64,000 nt of DNA. Source: Pelodera strongyloides. Taxonomy: Eukaryota; Nematoda; Chromadorea; Rhabditida; Rhabditidae. The notes beneath the pieces were generated by a model that was given only the letters and a program-made list of their open reading frames with translations, made no database searches and was not told the origin of the DNA. The stretch spans positions 62,001 through 126,000 of the forward strand of contig JAANDG010000348.1 in assembly GCA_036852015.1 (NCBI GenBank), in the 5' to 3' direction. Of this stretch, positions 53,752 to 64,000 are shown one piece after another. The translations under genes were made by a program, and so were the position numbers. The first letter of the stretch is position 1, and each line of letters opens with the position of its first letter.

Positions 53752-53921
53752 TTAAAGCGCAATGCTAGCCTCTTTGGAAAATTTGCATATGATAAGCAAA
53801 TCCTATGTATTCTATGCTAATTTTGTACGATTGCGTGGACGATCATACATAATTAGCATAGGATTCATAGGATTTGCTTATCATATGCAAATTTTCCAAA
53901 GAGGCTAGCATTTCGCTTTAA
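53752..53921. repeat. TTAA palindrome, family A copy 4
   Basis: It starts TTAAAGCGCAATGCTAGCC and ends GGCTAGCATTTCGCTTTAA. It lies about 1 kb downstream of the Id-like gene, just after the likely 3' end of its transcript. Confidence 0.9.
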
Positions 53922-56570
53922 AAGAGTAAAATATAATCTCATTAAAATATACGCATTAAAATCATTCACTATAAGTATAAACTATAAATTTCACACAGTA
54001 CTCATTAAATCCTAATCTCGACAAACAATTTAGAGCACAAAAAGTAGTAATATTGTAAAAGTATTATACAGTACACATGAATTCTACAGTACGTATTCTA
54101 CAGTACAATCAGCTAGTCGCCATTGGTCCAGGTCCGCTGTATTCAGAGATTCTAATTAAAAAAAAGATGTGAACTTTACTTGGTTTTGGTCCTACTTTGC
54201 GATGCAATGGGAGAAAACTCCTATTCAGAAATTCATTCACTGCCCATAAGAAATGAATGCAAAGCAATTTTTTTTAATTACTTCTACATTTTTCGAAGTA
54301 TTAGTGCAACCAGTGCGACTTTGACCTGGCAGCCTATCCCTATCGTAGTAGAAGCACCACATGGTGGTTCTACTTTAATTTTTAAAATTTTTTTAACATT
54401 CGACTTTGTATTATGTCACCAATGCGTATTAGAACAGGGTACGTGCTGAAAATTGCAATGTATTGTGTACATGGCACTAAGAAACGGTAGAAACACAAAG
54501 TTATATTCTTTTCCTATAAAAATACTGAGAACCTGTAAGTTGCGCGCCGCACATTTCGGGACACAAAATGCACGTCGCCGCAAAACGGCAAACAAATTCG
54601 GTGAAAAAAAACGTGTTCATCGCGAAATAATCCAAACCAAACTGTTGCGGTTCTCTTGGATTTTGGTGAACCTTTCTAATTAATGACTAGCGTTTTTTTA
54701 AGAATTACAAAAAAAAATAACTTTAGCAATATTTCAGCTGGCATCGTGCCAACTTCAGTGTCGGTCCATCTGTTTCCTAATATAGTTTTGACGACCGTGT
54801 GACACTGCTGCCAGCTGTGGCGGGTTCCACGGATTTTAAAATCGGCATTGTCAGTTTGCGAGGTTCCCAGACTTTCCCAGGCCTATTCAAAGTCCTTTGA
54901 TAGCAGACCTGCTCAACTCTCTCCATCTCTCTTTCTCTGACTCTCATTATTTCTCTCTACCTCTCTATCCCTTTCTCTCTCTGTCTCTCAACTAATCTGC
55001 CCAGCTGTACGTTCACATCAGTATCGCACCATTTAAGACACTAACATACCTTAGCCTGGGAAAGTCTGAAGCGGACAAAGAACAAATTCAAACATTTATG
55101 TCATTAGAATCGGATATTGGAACATCATGCCTGTGTAAATGCCTTTCCTTGCATGAACAAGTTTTGAGAAAAATATGGATATGGCTGTGCGAAATTTTAG
55201 GTGGAGAATGAATTTTAATTTTAATTATAATAATACAAAAGTAGTGAATAAATAGTAGATAGTATAGTCGGGGGCGCATATATTTATTACCGATTTCAGC
55301 GATGTTTGATTTAGTACAAGTATTTTCACCACAAAGGAATAAAATACCCATGTGACTTTTCTTGTCTAACCTTTACTGTACAAAATGCCCCTTGCTCGCC
55401 TTGTTTTTGATATTTTAGTACTTTGAACATAATCAGCTTCTAACTTATAATCTGCGGCACTCTCGACAACGCACAACAATCACATATGGCCATCTGTTGT
55501 TTCTCACAGACTGATTTCAAAACATTTCCATAAATAAACTAATTAGAGGTCCAAAAGCTACACCCACTCATATTAGATAAACTGGTAATTTTTTTCTCAA
55601 CTGAAAAATTAATAATAGGCAATACGACATTACAAAACTTTACAGTTTGAATCCAACAATTCTAATAACAATAAGTAATTTCGTATTTAAACTTTTTATC
55701 GGAAACGCAACTTTCAAACGATTACTAAAAAAATTGGTTATTTCAAAAAATAGAATGTTATTAAAATCGCAAAGTGTGATGATTTTACAATGAAAAGGTT
55801 CGCTAAAGTGAATTTAAAAAAAATGCATAATATAAATATATTGATAAAGTTCGGCTGTTAGAAATTTTGAAAATTGTATAAAGCAAGATTTAATTTGGAA
55901 AAAAAACACTATTTTGAGCAATCAACATCGAGAAGAAGGCAGAACAACAAAGCTAATTATAACAAAATACATCGAAAACTAACTGAATATAGAATCTGTA
56001 GAATAAAGCATCATTAGACATGCTTTCTGATTCAGAAAACCATAATATCAGACATAGATTCTCAAAAGTCTTTTGAAGTTAGAACGTTACAATTTAGAAC
56101 GTTGCGGATATATAAATTTCATATTAATTTTATTCTACAGTAAGCTTATTAACCTTTATTAAAGTAGTGAATTCAGTGAATTCAGTAAATTAATATTTTT
56201 TTTATCAGATAAATTGTTTCGGTTTCTGTTAGTGATGCATAACATTGATTTTGATAAAAAAAATTACGATTTAGAAATTCTGGCCACCGAGTATCGCAAT
56301 GCATATCATGCAAATATAAATAAATTTAACGGTAAACGTATTGCTGCTAAAGTATTGCACATACATAAAACATAAAGATTTTAACTATTACTGTACTGAA
56401 ATGTAAAACTAAGTATTACCTAAATTAAATCTAATTGATAAAAACAAATGACTAGATCAATATTGCACCTTCTTTACTGCAAAAAGAACGGCTGTGATTT
56501 CAGCTAAATGGTGAAAAATAACTAACTTCCGGGGATTAGGCTTACGATATATATATCGAGGTTTATGTTT
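53922..56570. other. AT-rich spacer between convergent genes
   Basis: Here the Id-like gene (plus) and the sorb-1 type gene (minus) converge. The sequence is very AT-rich, with a CT-rich patch near 54915-54990 and no supported coding sequence. Open frames in it have no recognisable features. Confidence 0.6.
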
Positions 56571-56579
56571 AGGCTTAGG

Positions 56580-56585
56580 TTTATT
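56580..56585 (-). terminator. sorb-1: Candidate poly(A) signal for sorb-1
   Basis: AATAAA on the minus strand (TTTATT on plus) lies about 90 bp after the stop, a typical nematode distance. Confidence 0.5.
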
Positions 56586-56672
56586 TTTACGCCTGAACTT
56601 CGACAATAAAACTTTCGTGACGAGGATTATTACAATAAACAGTAAACTGAAAAAATTAAAACAATGTGACAA

Positions 56673-57060
56673 TTAATGTTTGACAACATAATTGCCAGGG
56701 AAGGTTCCAAATTGTCCGGTACGAAGTAAAGTGCCTGAAATAAAAATAATTTAGAGATATTAAATTTATACTAAACATTGAAAAAAGAAACGCATATATG
56801 AATGAAAGAAGAATGAAACCTGAAAGCCCAACTGCGATGTTCTTATCTCGTGGTACACCCGTACCCGTACACCTCGGTGTTAATTAATGTAGCAAAAAAT
56901 TGTAGAATAAATAGCATCGATAAATAACATTTATATTTTATTTAAAACCCTACCAATATACCATCCATCGTCGCACTTTTCTACGACGAATACGATATCA
57001 TTTATCTGCAACTCCAGTTCATCTTCGTGACAAGGTTTGTAGCCGTACACGGCACGGTAT
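56673..57060 (-). other. sorb-1: sorb-1 SH3-3 exons
   Basis: The C-terminal SH3 begins [18 protein letters not shown], continues with the DDGWYIG tryptophan motif, and ends in [12 protein letters not shown] and the stop. It is split by one intron after GWYI. The DELEL and GTFPGNYV blocks match the third SH3 of vinexin/ponsin/CAP proteins, which is the strongest evidence for the family assignment. Confidence 0.92.
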
Positions 57061-60000
57061 CTGAAAACATAAACAATATTATTCCATAATATAGACAGGG
57101 AACATGTGCGTCGAAACTCCGCGTCATTGCCACGCTGAAAATGAGGGTATGCTACAGCGGAACGGCGCCCCTCTGGGTGCGCGATGGGTGCGCCACAGGC
57201 GCGCCACATATGTGCTCTATTTTCGCTATATTGGAGTAAATATTTCGATGTAGCCATAACAAAAAGTGCACAACTGCGGCGGCATAAACCCCTTTAGACT
57301 AACTACTAATATAGTCATAATCAAGTCTTGAAAATCTGTCCGTTTTCTTATAACAAAGTTAAAAACCAACGTTTCCGAGTTTTTCGGGACCAAAAGGGCT
57401 GTTCCCGAAAGATTGGACTGCTTATTTTTCTGTTGCCACGCGGAGAGTTTGTCGCAATGCTCGCTACGATCCTCACTAAATAGCGGAATTCTAATTATAA
57501 CTAATTTTCTAAATTAGGTGAATATTCTGTTCAAGACGAATGCAATTTTCCCTACTCTTGTCAATACTAATTAAAACAATTTTGAGATCATTTTTTTGAA
57601 TGACTACATTAATTTAGTACTTTTAAATTAGAAACACTATGCGAAGGGCTGATTTCAGCGCCGTTAGGAAACTAAAGTACTGATCCAGTATAAAAACTGC
57701 AAAATGCAAGTCCATAGCCAGACTTACTCAGCCTCCTCTCCGAAGGCATCCATTCTATTCTGTTCGTTGTAAGTTGCATTCTGATTTTGCGTTTTTGGCA
57801 GCGTTCCCGAAAGCGCCACAGGTATCACACGACCGTTTGACGTAGTCTCATACGAGGTCTGATATTGCTGTTGCGAGGAATAATCGCCGGAGTAGGTTTG
57901 TGCTCCTCCGGGAGCCGCAAGCTGAGCCGGTTGATATCGTTGAGCCTGCGGCGTATTGTATGCCGGTTGAGACTTCTGGGTAGAATACGACGTCGGTTGT
58001 CTCCTCGAATCCAGTGTTCTCTCGGATTCTCGTGCATGCTGTGACCTCAGGGTTCCGTTTACTTCATCATTAGTGGGTGCAGGATGAGGTAGACACAAAG
58101 TTGGCTCATCGCCAGCTTCTGGGGTTCTGCAAAGTGAAATCGTTAACGCGAAATACCGGCAGGTTTTTGAAACACATCGAGTACACCAGCATTCTGTCGC
58201 AGCTTACGCAAATGAACATAAGTTAGAATAAAAAATCGAGCTAAATTCGAGTAAATTAGCATAAGCACGATAATTCAGTTGTCCAAGATGCGTTTCAAAA
58301 ACCGGTTGGTATTTCGCTTTAAACACTCAGGCTCAGGCCCACAAAATTCATTTTGACCAGTTTGGGATACAGTTAGACAAAAAATATGATATTAAAATAA
58401 ATAAATAGTATGGATGGAATGTATGGATACTAGCACAGCAAGGATTGCTAAGGCTTTCTCTGATATGATACTGATATGATATCTCCCTATACAAGTACGA
58501 GGAGACTGCATACAAAAACGCTTTTCCTTATTTTTCTTTAGGTACCCAAACCACCGTATTGAGTTTTGTATTGTTTTTTTCCTCCATCATGTCATTTTGC
58601 GATGTGCAACCAATGACCCGTGATTTTATTAAATAAATAAAATAAATAATACCTTTCCATTTCATATCTAGCTTGAGGAATATGGGGTGTCTTTGGTCTT
58701 CCAGGCACATCAGCTGGCACAACTTCGGTGTCTTCAAGCCTGAAACTTTTTCATTTCAACAGCGTACCATCAATCATGCTGTCAAATAATCATAAAACGA
58801 TTAAAGCGGTATTGAACGTAGTTGTGAACTATGCAAATTTGTGTGCAGAACTGAAAACGAAGGGCACAGAATTGCATATAATGAAGGTATGCGCTTCACA
58901 ACCACGTGCCATTTATTTGCTGGAAATTCTCCTACCTCCGCACATAACAGGATGGGAATATTCCGATCTCCCCTATATGATTGCTGCCCTCCATCCAGTT
59001 AGCGTCGATTTCCCGGCGGTACGTCACTATCTCGCCCTGGACATTGATCGATTTATTGGCTTTTATTGATTGATTTTATTAATTGATTGATTCCACATGC
59101 GCAGGTTAGGCAGTTAAATAACTTGGAGTGCGAAATAATTCGACAAAAAAATTGCACAACATCAAGGGTATTTGAATACAGTGCATGGGAATTCAGCGTT
59201 CAAATTACGTACCAAAACCGGCCGTTATGTGGTTATAAGAAAGTAGTAAACCCACAATTTTGAGGCTCATTTCGTTATCATTTCTCGATGTGAACGGATA
59301 AACAACACGGAATTTCACCGCGGCCGTGTCGTACTCCGGATCGATCTGAATTTGCGAATAAATTCAAATCTTACTGTGGAAATTAGTGATTTTTGCGTGA
59401 AAATACATCGTACTCCTCTCCTCTATGCCCCTTACTCATTGGCCTTTGCTCTTTGCTCTGTGAGTAGCGAAAATCTCGAGTCAGTCAATAACAAAAACTG
59501 ATAAAAACGATAACGAGTACCAGGTTATATCAACCGAATCCGCAGAAACGGTGCACCGGGGCCCGGTTCATTTCTGAAGCCGGACGAACTGGCCTTTATT
59601 TAAACTTCCCGGAGGCCAATTTTCCCGAGACCCAGCTACCAACTTTTAGACCTTTGGTGGGGTGAAGAGGTTTCGGGCCGGGATCGATCCAACGACCGGC
59701 GGCCGGAGCAAGGCGCGTGAAACTGCTCGACGCCTCCCGCAATAACGACTGAGCCGTATGGATTGACTACTTATAAATCTCACCTTCACATAACTTCTCG
59801 GGAAGATTCCAAGTTTTCCATTTCTCTCGCCTTCCAGCCAATTTTGGTCGATTTCCCTGTGGAGGCGAACCACATCGCCCTTGTTTAGAGACAGTTCCCT
59901 AAAATAGCTTACGGTATAGCTGTGGTCGGAAAAACTTATTCACAAAACCTACACACATATCCTTGCCGTCGGGCTCTCTGCGCCTCCAGCTCTACAGTCA

Positions 60001-63000
60001 ATCTATCGGCTCTTCGTCTGGATGAGCCGCGTAAGTCACACAATATTTACATTTTTCTGGGTTAGGGAGCTTCATGGTTCTATATATTCTATACTCTGGG
60101 TTCGGGACACACTACTGTAGTTCGTAACAAGGGAGAAGAATTGATAACACATTGGTTTAAATACCCAAGTTTGAGGTATTTATTCCTTTCTCCTGAAGAT
60201 GCCGAAAGGTGAAACATTTACATAAGGATTTGGTTTACATCTGTCCAATCTGTCTTACTGGGAGTCGTGATAAGCTCGAATATTCTGCCTAAGCAATATT
60301 CTTCATATGATAAAGTACATACCTTTCAGAATGCGCGGTGAACTTGTAGATTGCCGTGCATGTGATCACAGTTGTTGGTGGTGCCACGCTACGCCTTCCG
60401 GACAACGTCGGAGTAGCCGACTGCTCCCGAAGTCGCTAAAACACTTATGTTTTCTTTTTTTCGTATGTCTAGTGGCAGGAGGCTTTCAGCATATGCCAGT
60501 ACAGTGATTTTTAATTGATCAATAAAGCATTTCATGATTGACACTGATTGACATATGAAAATGATTGTGCTAGTATTTTTCATTGTCTGCTTGTCATAGA
60601 CACTTGTATTCTAGTTAACACTTATGGCCGTAAACCGTAAAGGACTTTCGGATTCGCTCCACGCCTTTTACTAGTTTATTCCCAAAAAGCCAGCGAAAGC
60701 AAATCAAACTATATACGCAACATCCGTTACCTGAAGTTTAGTCGAAGGACTATCACGTCCGTAATCATTCAAGAGGCCGTGAAACCGTTCCACGTTGTTG
60801 TGGAGCGTGGGCGCAGCGGAGGGACTAAGATATTTTCTTTATTTAAATTTATTTACATTATCGATTATTTGTGTTAGTAATTAAAATCATAGAAGTAAGT
60901 CTATCGTGGTCACCAATATTCATTGTGATATACACACCAGTCTTCAGGAAAAAGTACTCAAAGATTTACTGTGTAAAAAGGACCCACGTAGGTAGCTATC
61001 TATGTTGCAGGTGAAGTTCTTTCTTCGTTAGTACTAGTATTCTATACTCTCTTATTTTATTTGTTTCCTTGTTTGTTTGTTAATAAAGATTTATTTGCAT
61101 ATATATAAGGACATATAAACATTAAAAAAAACCAACACATATCCATGCCGTCGTGTTCTCTGCGCCTCCAGCTCTTCAGTCAGTCTCTCGGCTCTTTGTC
61201 TGTACATCTGCTCCTCTTGTGATTGATGTTTTAGCTCGGCAAGTTCACTTCCAACTTCTGAGGGATAATGTACTATTAATTGTATAGTAACAGATTATTA
61301 CGGTAATACATCAATTCCCTGAGCTTCGACGGGTACTGTAGTTCTTTTTTAATTGAAACATATACTGTAGCTCAGAATCTGTTCACAAAGTCGCTCGGCT
61401 GAATTTTACAGAATTAATTCTCCGTGTTCTGCGAACGTTCATACTTCATTCTTTTCTTCGAATGTGTAAATCAAAAGTTGTAGTTAATAATTACAAAGTT
61501 GTGGGCACGAGAAATTGTTATGCTCAATTTTGTGCCGTCGTTTGATAATTCATGTTAGATGCCAATTGTTAGCTCATTGCATACAAATCACTCTCAGGCA
61601 CACATAGACACGCAGAAGCAAAATTAGCATACAAGCAGTTAAAGCGGTACTGCCCGTGGATTGTGAAGCGTTTACTGGACAACTGTCTTTCTTCACAAAA
61701 AGGAACAAAGTTGTGACTTCATTTTCCAGTAGTCGATTCAAAATCACACGGGATACGTTTCAGGTTAAACCTTGTACGGGGAACTTCAAGCATGGACTTG
61801 ACTGGGACCGCTTCCAGCACAGGTCCAGCTCCTTGATAAACTCCTCAAGTTCTTCTGCAGCTTCGTCAAGACGATCACGTATCCGACACTGAGCTGCAGA
61901 TGTTAAAAGGTTAGACACTGCAAGAATTAGACACATTAAAGAACACACAATTAGTTTTCCACTCAAAAGCAATCAATCGGACTTATTTAAAGCGGTATGC
62001 CACGTGGTTTCTGGGCCCATAATTCAATTTTCAATATTACATCCAAATTTCGATAAACAAAGTGTATGCACTTTTTTATTCTGGACCACGATACTAATTT
62101 TAATCAATTTTAGGAGCACCATTTTTAGGAGGAAAAACAGACCGGTGGTATTTTGTACTTTTTTCCTCGTGTCCTCTTTTCGAGTAGTTTCGTCAAGCTT
62201 ATTGTACAAATTGTCCACTTCGGCCCATGTTGGGTCCCGCCGCGGCCAGCCGCACCTTGCATGCGAAATTAGTCAGTTAATCAGTTAATGGCATTAATGG
62301 TACAGTAGATTATTGTCTATTAATGGTACCGTAATCACACATAGCTTAAGTATATCATCGAGTTTTGGTTTACTTCTCAATTACTTCTCAAGTAAATGGC
62401 AATTTCTGACATGTATGTAAGGCTAACAATAGAACCTTACACTGCCAAGACCACCTGGATTACTTACGCAGCGGAGTTTTAACTCAACCTGCTTTCTTAC
62501 CTAGTTTACGTTAATTAAAGCCTAAGATGTTTACGAGTTTAAAGCGATATACCGGCCAGAATTCCGGCGAGTAGACCAGAATTCTTACGCAGCTTATGCA
62601 AATGAACATAAATTTGAATAAAAACTCGAGCTAAATTCGAGCAAATTAGCATAAATACGTAAGAATTCAGTTGTCTGCGATGCGTTTCAAAAACCGGCCG
62701 GTATTTTGCTTTAAGTTTATGTTTGTCTTGTAAGAGTCTGGCGCCCTTCCCCTAACATTTGATGTCCCCTTACTATGAGCACGCGTTCTTGTCCCTCTAA
62801 CATATTGGGGAAATTTGAGACTTCTGGGATACGCCCGCTATCCATTTCAGCTTTTAAAAGCTAGTGCAGTGTGAGAAACAAATTATTTATTCTGGTGCCA
62901 CTTGAAGGAATTTTAGGGGGTCTAACTTCACTTAGGCACATTTTCCTTTAAATTTGGAACATTCTGGGGTCAGTAAACATACATACTTCGCGCGGGAACA

Positions 63001-63720
63001 TGGTGCTTCTTCCCTTTGAAACAAAATACCGGCCGATTTTTACATCATCATTCTTATGCAGCGTATGCAAATGAAAATAAATTAGAATAAAAAATCGAGC
63101 TGAATTCGAGTAAATTAGCATAAATACATCAGAATTCAGTTGTAAGCGTTTCAAAAACCAACCGGTGTTTCGCTTTAAGAAAATTTCGCTTTACAAGAAA
63201 GAACATTTTCGAGCCAAAGCTTAAGCGCCGGGTAGCCAATTGCTCCAGACTCAGTGGTGCTCAGGCAATTATACGTATTAGCACATATAAGCAATTAGTA
63301 GGTATCAATCGGGTTAGCAATCTCACCTCATGCAAAGATTAGATCGGGTATCATTCGGTTTTCCGCACAGGTCTCCCATAGGTAGACACGGGCCGGACGG
63401 GGATCTGCTCGGTCCCGGGTGTGCGGCACCATCGCGAGGCAGTCGCCAGGTGGGCACGTGGAAATGCACGGCGCGCCGCCGCTCCCACGCGTAGCGGTGA
63501 GCGTTACGGAGCGCGCCTAACCAAAATCAATAGATATATTATGTGTCATTACAGTATTTATAATGCTACTCTTTTAGTCCTAAGTCCTACATTGCCATAG
63601 TTTTTATTTAAAATATAACTTACGAAAGGAAAATTTCCTCGGTTTTGTTAAGATATCAATGGAAGTTGGTTCACTATTCTTAGCAGATGTCAGGGTTGAG
63701 AGTTCGTAGCAGGACACCAT
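56673..63720 (-). CDS. sorb-1: Vinexin/CAP/ponsin-type adaptor with three SH3 domains
   Basis: This is an adaptor of the sorbin-and-SH3 family, which links integrin/vinculin adhesion complexes (worm dense bodies) to actin. Fourteen exons in transcript order: 63624-63720, 63327-63516, 62159-62255, 61771-61888, 61137-61257, 60731-60824, 60323-60435, 59784-59898, 59256-59345, 58936-59036, 58653-58739, 57728-58126, 56954-57060, 56673-56734. All junctions are GT-AG and phase-compatible, giving 596 residues. Residues 97-207 contain helical, charged stretches ([28 protein letters not shown]). SH3-1 is about 264-315, SH3-2 about 325-379 and SH3-3 about 542-595. A Gln/Ser/Tyr-rich linker lies between SH3-2 and SH3-3. 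Start: the ATG at 63718-63720 in the first exon found. Upstream exons or longer isoforms cannot be excluded. Some short-exon donors (61136, 62158) are weak. Confidence 0.9.
58143..58322. repeat. Foldback family B in sorb-1 intron
   Basis: It starts TTAACGCGAAATACCGGC and ends CGGTTGGTATTTCGCTTTAA, with the internal ATGAACATAAGTTAGAATAA block of the family. It lies at the start of the 58127-58652 intron. Confidence 0.85.
58801..58918. repeat. Foldback family C in a 196-bp sorb-1 intron
   Basis: The left end TTAAAGCGGTATTGAACGTAG and the right arm CGCTTCACAACCACGTGCCAT are inverted. It occupies most of the 58740-58935 intron and stops about 18 bp from the donor of the upstream exon. Confidence 0.6.
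58936..59345 (-). other. sorb-1: sorb-1 SH3-2 exons
   Basis: Exons 59256-59345 and 58936-59036 encode [18 protein letters not shown], then [17 protein letters not shown] and GIFPSCYV. The first donor is taken as ATT|GTGGGT because it restores the canonical MSLKIGEIV run. The alternative four bases downstream would break the frame. Confidence 0.88.
59640..59765 (-). mobile_element. Candidate tRNA-derived SINE in sorb-1 intron
   Basis: Read on the minus strand, ACGGCTCAGTCG (A-box-like, about 59745-59757) is followed by GGATCGATCC (B-box-like, 59681-59690) and then a GC-rich tail. The patch is markedly more GC-rich than its surroundings and produces a spurious read-through of the 59784-59898 exon. 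It is not a plausible working tRNA. Confidence 0.4.
59955..60025 (-). pseudogene. sorb-1: Decayed duplicate of sorb-1 coiled-coil exon
   Basis: On the minus strand it reads [20 protein letters not shown], against [20 protein letters not shown] in the true exon at 61137-61257. The DNA match covers about 70 bp with roughly eight differences, including the splice-junction side (ACATATCC). No acceptor precedes it, and its position inside the SH3-1 intron would break the domain if included, so I call it a relic. Confidence 0.75.
60192..60217 (+). repeat. CTGAAGATG hairpin GAAAC motif, copy 3
   Basis: CTGAAGATGCCGAAAGGTGA is followed by AACATTT. The stem is CC-GAAA-GG. It is preceded by ACCCAAGTTTGAGGTATT, the same flank as copy 1. 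It lies in the SH3-1 intron of sorb-1, antisense to the gene. Confidence 0.5.
62539..62714. repeat. Foldback family B in sorb-1 intron
   Basis: It starts TTAAAGCGATATACCGGCC and ends CCGGCCGGTATTTTGCTTTAA. It lies 300 bp from the next family B copy, in the same intron (62256-63326). Confidence 0.85.
63014..63178. repeat. Foldback family B in sorb-1 intron
   Basis: The left end is decayed (CTTTGAAACAAAATACCGGCC). The right end CAACCGGTGTTTCGCTTTAA is intact. It is close to the 3' (acceptor) side of the family B copy at 62539-62714 and in the same intron. Confidence 0.75.
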
Positions 63721-64000
63721 GACTTTAGCTGATAACTTTTGAAAACTTTACAAATTAATTAAACTTGAATGTAAATAATTAGACGCGAAATAAATTGCTC
63801 GAACAAGTTATAAAGGAGGGCAGAATATAAAGCTTTGAATGTACCCTCGCGGCCCTAATCTCTAAACACTATCACCTCAACTTCAAACAACATTAAAAGA
63901 TTAAAAGTAAAGTGAGCAAAATTCTGGCTTCCAAACTAAACAATAACGCGGCAAAACATTAGAGTGTGTGCATATTTTAATGTATTCAATATTGGTGTGT

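Larger units (their letters stand above)
59784..60435 (-). other. sorb-1: sorb-1 SH3-1 exons
   Basis: Exon 60323-60435 ends in [12 protein letters not shown] and exon 59784-59898 continues with [20 protein letters not shown], then the tryptophan and GIFPRSYVK. The 424-bp intron between them contains the decayed duplicate of the coiled-coil exon and a CTGAAGATG...GAAAC motif. Confidence 0.9.

Noticed and set aside
56457..56672. 71-codon minus-strand frame just beyond the sorb-1 stop
   Set aside because: It lies in the likely 3' UTR, next to the AATAAA, and in a different frame from the SH3-3 exon.
59640..59783. Downstream extension of the SH3-1 exon ([12 protein letters not shown]...)
   Set aside because: It passes a GTGAGA donor into SINE-like sequence; splicing to 59345 restores SH3-2.

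Overview
This is a nematode nuclear genomic window. It is gene-poor and AT-rich, with introns ending in TTTTCAG-type acceptors. Its best-conserved proteins look like worm muscle genes, and it carries short interstitial tracts of TTAGGC, the usual nematode telomere repeat. I cannot name the species. Long intergenic spacers, long introns and many foldback repeats make it less compact than a typical Caenorhabditis locus.

Layout. (1) 363-15562, plus strand: the 3' part of an L-type voltage-gated calcium channel alpha-1 subunit (egl-19 type), 27 exons from repeat III S5 to the stop, with the 5' part outside the window. (2) 28407-30123, plus strand: a three-exon gene for a 120-residue protein I do not recognise. 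(3) 51981-52761, plus strand: a two-exon gene for a 98-residue Id-like helix-loop-helix protein. (4) 56673-63720, minus strand: a 14-exon gene for a 596-residue, three-SH3 vinexin/CAP/ponsin-type adaptor (sorb-1 type). All four models are phase-consistent at every junction. From 15.6 to 28.2 kb, 30.2 to 51.6 kb and 53 to 56.6 kb I see no convincing genes, only repeats, simple-sequence tracts and AT-rich DNA.

The egl-19 and sorb-1 type genes both act in muscle: the channel carries the calcium current, and the adaptor family sits at integrin-linked dense-body or adhesion sites. Nothing in the sequence shows that they are co-regulated, and the two small genes between them appear unrelated.

The most striking non-coding feature is a set of foldback (palindromic) repeats, about 90 to 450 bp long. 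Most have perfect or near-perfect TTAA ends and a shared outer TTAAAG(C/G) motif, but their arms are unrelated. They occur in introns of three genes and in the spacers, and several carry an ATTTGCAT octamer in each arm. Other points of interest are a decayed duplicate of a coiled-coil exon in the sorb-1 gene, tRNA-like A-box/B-box segments just inside two channel introns and in a sorb-1 intron, and three copies of a hairpin-bearing CTGAAGATG...GAAAC motif.
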